Assembly (NCBI GenBank): GCA_025504975.1
Contig: JANUWI010000003.1
Span: 372,001 to 436,000, forward strand
From: Plenodomus lindquistii
Lineage: Eukaryota; Ascomycota; Dothideomycetes; Pleosporales; Leptosphaeriaceae
Length of the DNA: 64,000 bases
Direction of reading: 5' to 3'
In this document: one piece after another, positions 58,994-64,000 of the stretch
Layout: each line of letters starts with the position of its first letter
How positions within the stretch are numbered: the stretch's first letter is position 1
Made by a program: the position numbers and the translations under genes
Notes under the pieces: generated by a model
What the model was told of the DNA's origin: nothing
Database searches by the model: none
Seen by the model: the letters and a program-made list of their open reading frames with translations, nothing else

Positions 58994-60593
58994 GAGTCTC
59001 TATACGCAGATAGTGTTTGTATGTACAAGTACTGGTCTCCTATTCAATTTATAAAGTAGTTGCAAGTCATAATCTATCCGCAGGCCAATGACCTAGGAAA
59101 AATCTCAGAAAAGAGACTCGCTGGTTTGTCTTCTAAGAAGCCTGTGGTATGGAAATGTGATGCACCTCCGACGTCCAGGTGTTTCTCCTGGTGATGTAGC
59201 TGCAGGGCAAACGAGTGTATAGTAGTGCCGTGTACAGCCGAACTATTGGTTCGAGTACGGATATGTCACCGTCTCCCGACAGCGGTACATGCTTGAGTTT
59301 GCAATTTGGCTCAAGCACATTTGGGCTTGTGACTCGTGAGCGCTGTGTAAGCTAGGCGTGGTGTTTGTAGGCGCCAGGTCCAGTCGGCGGGTGGGGTACG
59401 CGAATGGGCGAGGGCGGTCGAGTGGTCATCACTTGGGTGGTCGTTTCTGCCATGTCAGATCTTGGAATTGAGTCTTCAGTTCATCCTTGAAGTGATCAAA
59501 GGTCGAAGGGCCGGTTCCTATCAAGCCGTGAGCATGTTGATGTCGACATGGAGTCTATAGGATGCAACATACTGCCCATGCCATTGCGAGGCTCGTGGTC
59601 TGGAATCTTATTGATCTTGCGGTATGCTTTCTGGACTGCTCGGTTGAATGTAGGTGACCGGATCAACTTGCGACCATGTTAGTGAATGAATGATGAAGAC
59701 GTTGGACGGGGTTTGGCCTACTTTTGCTACCGCCCAAGCCTGCCACTGCTGTCAGTGCAAGGTCCCCAACCACTTCAATGACGCCACCTACCTCTATGAA
59801 GTGGAACCACATTGCCATGCTGTGCAGCGATAGACCACAACGAGGAGATGATTGCTTTTGCTTGGATTCGAGTGAGCTTGCGCTGTTGTGGGGATGGAGT
59901 GGAGGGTGGCGCATGTGCGAGGTTTGGTGGGTGATGGGTGCCTCGGAAGACTGCCGCGGAAAGAACGAGTGGTGACAGCGGAACAGGGACCGGCCCTGCA
60001 GACATGCGTCGCGAACGCGCTTGATCAAAGTGCAAATGAAACTGGGCAGTGTGTGTAGACCGGTCCAGCTTCACTATTCTTGCGCACACACTGTCCCTGT
60101 CGCTCAGTCTCCCCACGCCTCACTTGCGTTCCTCGACCACAGCGCACGCGACACTTGGTGTCGAGGGTTCATGGAACATTGTCATTGCAGCCCCACCATC
60201 CCATCGCCGACCCTTAGCACAACCGTGGGCCCTGGCAGACTACAAGGTTGTACCGCGCCTAGTATAGCAGCAACAGCCTCATTTGCTGGCCATCATCAGC
60301 CTCGTCCATTGCTGCTCGTCTTTTTGGAATAGTCTGGGCTTGCCACGAGTCGCCCACGTGCCGTTGAAAGCATAGCAGTGGGCCAGAGCGCATCTGGCCC
60401 TACTTGAGCCTATCTATTGGGCCTCGTGCACCCATCTGTCTTGCCAATCGCCATTCACCAGTCACACCCCAGCCTTGCTGGTTCCCCCTCTGCCACCAAA
60501 ACCACCTCCACCAACTTGTTCAAACTGCATAAACTCCGCGCCCTCAGGCGCAAGGCCAAGCTGAAGGGCGTCCTCCTCAGAACTCATCCCGAC
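58994..60593. other. Intergenic, no gene seen
   Basis: About 1.6 kb runs from the GH92 remnant to the tyrosine phosphatase. The frame of the phosphatase is open upstream of its ATG but without another ATG start. Pyrimidine-rich sequence near 60400-60590 probably forms its promoter and leader. Confidence 0.4.
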
Positions 60594-62070
60594 ATGGCCC
60601 AGCCGACGGACAACCCCATATCGCCCACCTCGTCGAAGCGCTCGCGGAGCAGAGACAGCGCGGGCTCTGCCACGACCTCGTCGCTCAACACGCCCGCGGC
60701 CAACACGCCCCTCATTACGCCCTACGTGAGCACCAGCAGCCTCATCATCCCCTCGTCGACGCCAGGGACGCCCGCCAACGGCGAGTATCCTCAGGATGGG
60801 ACCCCGTACCCCCCGTTTCTCATGGCCAGCAGAGCAGGTAGGAGGATTCGGCGCCGAGGCTTGCCAGACACAACGTGGCTAACCGAAACACTGCAGATCT
60901 CAACGCCAAATGGGCGCGCTTGGACTGGACGCAGATGGATCGCCTACGGGACAGCGCACAGGCGATCGGCGCAGAACACCCAAGCCAGTGGGCGCGATGC
61001 AGCGGCGACGACTATGCTCTGCGCAACCGCTATGCCAATGTCGACCCCTATCAGGCCAATAGAGTGCGGCTCGATGTGCCAGAGGGCCATTTTGACTACA
61101 TCAATGCCTCGCCCGTCGTGCTGGAGACGACCAAGTCGCAAACCCCGCTGAGGTACATTGCGACGCAGGTATGTGCCATCATATCAGCAGCGGTATGCGA
61201 TACACTAACATACCTCCCCAGGGCCCCAAAGCAGACAGTTGGTCGCACATCTGGCGCATGATCTGGAAAGAAAACACCGCTCCCGCTGTAATAGTAATGC
61301 TCACCCAAACCCACGAAACCGGCCGCGAGAAATGCTACCCATATTACCCACAATCGCCCTCCACACCGGACCTCCGTATCAACGAGCACGACGAGTTCGA
61401 AGACGGCTTCATACACACGCTGCACCTCGCCTCGCTATCCTACCACGAAGAAGCCTGCACACAAGTCCGCGAGATCGACATGACGACCGATGACGGCAGC
61501 GAATCCAAAAAGATCTGGCATCTCCTCTTCGCCGCATGGCCCGACTTCTCCGTGCCAGAAGGCGCAGACCGCGCCGCAATGCTCAAACTCATCGACATCT
61601 CCCGTGAAAAGAACAGCGACAACACATCGAACCCCCGTATCGTACACTGCAGCGCAGGCATCGGCCGAAGTGGGACATTCATCGCGCTCGACTGGCTACT
61701 CCAGGAACTCGAAGAAGGCTCTTTGGACGACACCCCCGAGAACGACGACCCCATTATGCGCGTCGTGGAATCGCTGCGTGACCAGCGCGCAGGCATGGTG
61801 CAGTCCAAGCCACAATTCTTCTTCATCTACGACGTCCTCCGCGAGCGCTGGCGCGAACGCTGGATCAACACGCATCCGGACGAGGCTGCGCAACTAGGCC
61901 TCTCCGCCACGCCCGCCTCAAGCGATGCCCCACCCGCAGTCAAGCGCCAAAAATCCACACACGACAGCGAAGCAATGATTGATGATGGTGCTGATGCAAG
62001 CTTAGACGCAGAAGCGCGTGCGCGGTTGGAAGCAGAGCTCATGGATGCTGATGCGCGGGTGGGCATATAA
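60594..62070 (+). CDS. Protein tyrosine phosphatase (classical PTP)
   Basis: Three exons, 60594-60837, 60897-61168 and 61222-62070, give 454 residues, all joins in frame and with CTAAC branch sites. Residues 1-80 are a Ser/Thr/Pro-rich regulatory stretch. The catalytic domain contains the classical motifs: RYANVDPY, DYINAS, TQGPK near residue 172, WPDF with the general-acid Asp280, the signature HCSAGIGRSGT with Cys315 and Arg321, and the Q-loop VQSKPQF. The C-terminal 80 residues are hydrophilic with a KRQK basic patch that may target the nucleus. It resembles yeast Ptp1/Pyp-type enzymes that turn off MAP kinases; that role is inferred from the family. Start chosen as the first ATG after a stop-free but ATG-less leader. 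Confidence 0.93.
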
Positions 62071-62297
62071 ACCCACACCCACACCTCCTTCTGTTATCCA
62101 TGCTTCCCCAAGCACCACAAACATTATACAACACCACCAGTTCACGATTATCATTAACATCTCCTACCCCCTAGGCCCCTTTCCACCACCCAACCCCAAT
62201 ACAATACGACCCCGCCCTTACAATCCACCACTACTCGCGTATCTTCCACGACCGACTCACTATATACCCCGTGCCTCGCGTGTCAAGCACAGGCGTC

Positions 62298-62588
62298 ATG
62301 CAAGATCTAGACTCTGGCGGATATTACCCTATACGCAGTCGAGCAGATGGTGCTGACCTCGAGGCCTGGGGCGCGCCCTCTCCGCCAGCGTCTCCGCCGC
62401 GGGCAAGCCTGCTCGTCGGACTGCCCGTTGGACGCACGCAGAAGACGTCCCTAGTGTCGGGGACATGGTTGATCATGATGGGGGTAGTAGAGATTGTGGT
62501 GGTGTTGTGTATGATTCTTCACTGCTTGGATGCATATTGGGTTTTACAGCATCGTCGAAACGAGGGGGGTGTGGTCTTGGAATTATAA
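62298..62588 (+). CDS. Small putative single-pass membrane protein
   Basis: An open frame of 96 residues starts with ATG 228 bases after the phosphatase stop. It has a Pro/Ser/Ala-rich N-terminal half and one strong hydrophobic segment, TWLIMMGVVEIVVVLCMIL, near the C-terminus, followed by a short charged tail. The family was not recognised. It may be a real small tail-anchored-like protein or a chance frame in the phosphatase 3' region. Confidence 0.35.
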   Translation: MQDLDSGGYYPIRSRADGADLEAWGAPSPPASPPRASLLVGLPVGRTQKTSLVSGTWLIMMGVVEIVVVLCMILHCLDAYWVLQHRRNEGGVVLEL

Positions 62589-63212
62589 CACATACCATAT
62601 TCCCCCCCCCCCCCCTCCCCCCCCTCTTTCAACTTTTCTACTGAACTAGGAGGTAAACTGGGTTTACACGGAAGCAAGGAAGGAAGCAAGTATATTAGCT
62701 ATTCTGGTTCTTTCTCTGGCATGAACTGCGGTTGCGGTTCAGTCGTTGGGACCCTCGGGTCTGGGTTTCTAACTCTAGCTTTTTGGATGGGGGGGTGGGG
62801 TTTCTTTTCAACGTTCATCAGGGTGCATGGCGTGTGATACCCCCACTCGTTTTTTTTTCCCTTTCATACATAGTAGTCGTTGGATTGGGTTGGATGGACA
62901 TGCACATGGTACATAGACACGCGGATATGCGTAGGTATAGGTATAGACACGGGTTATACCGATTCAGTAATAGATAGACACTGTATGTAGATAGAAGCTA
63001 GCGTAATTATTTATTATTTTTCAAAGATGACTTGTCTAGATTGGGTTTTGTGATGTGGTCATGGCCATGGAGAATAGCTAGCCACTATGATGGCCTAGGT
63101 GGAGAGGAGAGGGGGAGTTGGGGGAAGGGGGAAGGTTAATCGTCGATGCGTTGGGTTGCTGTGTGTATACGATGTTGATGTCGCTGGCGTGGGTAGTTTA
63201 GTCCAGACGGGC

Positions 63213-63244
63213 AGTGAGTGAGTGAGTGAGTGAGTGAGTGAGTG
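63213..63244. repeat. AGTG microsatellite, 8 copies
   Basis: Eight perfect AGTG units in a row lie about 60 bases from the telomere-like repeat. Confidence 0.9.
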
Positions 63245-63307
63245 GTTCGACGGGCGGACCTCACTCATGGCCTTGCGTTGGGCATTGTTACAAACACCAG
63301 ATACAGA

Positions 63308-63329
63308 CCCTAACCCTAACCCTAACCCT
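63308..63329. repeat. Interstitial telomere-like repeat
   Basis: Three perfect CCCTAA units plus CCCT (TTAGGG on the minus strand), the canonical telomere repeat of filamentous fungi. It abuts four CTCAT units (63328-63347) and lies in the 3' flank of MON1. Confidence 0.9.
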
Positions 63330-63472
63330 CATCTCATCTCATCTCATGTCATCATTCAGTACAACATACATACATGCCCTTTCTGAACCTATTTATATTT
63401 ATCTAAATATTACACCACAACACATCTTACACAACCCCCTCCCCTCCCCCCCCCCTGATATCTTTCATAATC

Positions 63473-64000
63473 TCAAAACACCGCCCCCCCAATAATAAAC
63501 ACCCTTTCCTCCTCCCTCCTAACCCACTGCACAATCTTATTCGCGCTCGCAGCAACAGCCGCACGACTCACGCTCGCAGGCGCAACGGCGTAGAGTTCAA
63601 AAAGCGGTGTGCTCCATGCCAGCGCGATGCAAGTTGTGTTTGTTTCGTGGTGGATTTTAAGGGTCGAGGGTTTGGTGTGGAGGTGTGTGTGGAGGGTGTT
63701 GTAGAGGGTGAGGAGACTGGAGTTGGGTTGGGTGTGTTAGTGGCTGTGGTGGCTGGAGTAGGGTACAAAGGAGCCCTGGAGCCATCTCGGAAAAGGCAAA
63801 AGATGGGTTATGGGTGTGGGTACGTACCGTCTCCGCTCAAATGCGTCGTCGAAATACGGACTGTAGCTTGGCATGGTGAATTGCACATTCCCCCTACTCT
63901 TGTACAGGAAATGCCTTAGCGGACTGCCAGGCACAATGTCTGTGCATTTTGGGCGCCCGCTGCGGACGGCGTTTTGGATGGCGGTGATGGAGCCGTTGCG
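63473..64000 (-). CDS. MON1: Vacuolar fusion protein Mon1 (C-terminal part; 5' end outside window)
   Basis: Two exons, 64000-63828 (open at the window edge) and 63716-63473, give the last 138 residues, with a CTAAC branch site in the intron. Mon1 with Ccz1 is the exchange factor that loads Rab7/Ypt7 on late endosomes and vacuoles. The C-terminal family sequence is plain: RHFLYKSRGNVQFTMPSY, then LLTLYNTLHTHLH, CIALAWSTPLFELYAVA, ANKIVQWVRREEERVFIIGG and the terminal AVF. The frame enters at base 64000 with codon CGC. The missing N-terminal part should carry the first two longin-like domains. Confidence 0.92.

Larger units (their letters stand above)
62589..63472. repeat. Intergenic with dense simple repeats
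   Basis: Nearly 0.9 kb between convergent genes. It holds C-tracts at 62602-62615 and 62617-62624, an AGTG array at 63213-63244, CCCTAA repeats at 63308-63329, a CTCAT array at 63328-63347 and another C-tract near 63440. No gene was recognised. Confidence 0.6.

Noticed and set aside
60417..60593. Upstream extension of the phosphatase
   Set aside because: The frame is open but begins with TTG and has no ATG before 60594.
62602..62624. C-tracts as a possible terminator
   Set aside because: Plain homopolymer runs; no known fungal termination signal is made of C-tracts.

Overview
This is a 64-kb piece of a filamentous ascomycete (Pezizomycotina) genome, probably a dothideomycete, though that finer placement is only an impression. 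The evidence is fungal: short introns of about 45-90 nt with GTRNGT donors and CTRAC branch points, Zn2Cys6 regulators, a sugar-porter, and one-copy eukaryotic housekeeping genes (POL2, COX20, SMD1, MTQ2, SDH assembly factor 3, PKR1, AMSH/sst2, MON1). No tRNA, rRNA, CRISPR array or intact transposon was recognised. All spliced models below were joined by eye and checked for reading frame.

Layout. 0-1.6 kb: the 3' end of a putative secreted protein facing a small single-pass membrane protein. 1.6-8.8 kb: gene-poor, with one ARCA-like Zn2Cys6 regulator. 8.8-22.5 kb: a divergent AnmK-like protein, a sugar transporter, a 1220-residue multidomain RNA-end-processing protein, a MARVEL-like membrane protein, a BTB protein and COX20. 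23-41 kb: a dense housekeeping block with POL2, a TauD/TfdA dioxygenase, SMD1, a protein kinase, MTQ2, SDH assembly factor 3, a Cys-rich protein ending in a CaaX box, PKR1 and an AMSH-type deubiquitinase. 41-60.6 kb: two gene deserts around an FCR1-like regulator and an aldose 1-epimerase, plus the wreck of a GH92 mannosidase gene. 60.6-64 kb: a protein tyrosine phosphatase, a small membrane ORF, an interstitial telomere-like repeat and the 3' end of MON1.

The standout is the minus-strand gene at 13800-17684. It joins a 2H phosphoesterase, a CCR4-like EEP nuclease fold, a poly(A)-polymerase-type nucleotidyltransferase and a C-terminal MJ1316 (DUF504) domain in one chain, with catalytic motifs of all three enzyme modules in place. 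That combination reads like a one-protein RNA 3'-end repair or re-tailing machine. Also notable are an AnmK-like protein that has lost catalytic motifs, a Ras-like polybasic-CaaX tail on a Cys-rich protein, and abrupt switches from C-ending to G-ending codons inside several genes.

Most neighbours look functionally unrelated, as usual in fungi. The meaningful pairings are shared divergent promoters (COX20/POL2, MTQ2/SDH assembly factor 3, SMD1/kinase) and tight convergent pairs (kinase/MTQ2, stops 49 bp apart).
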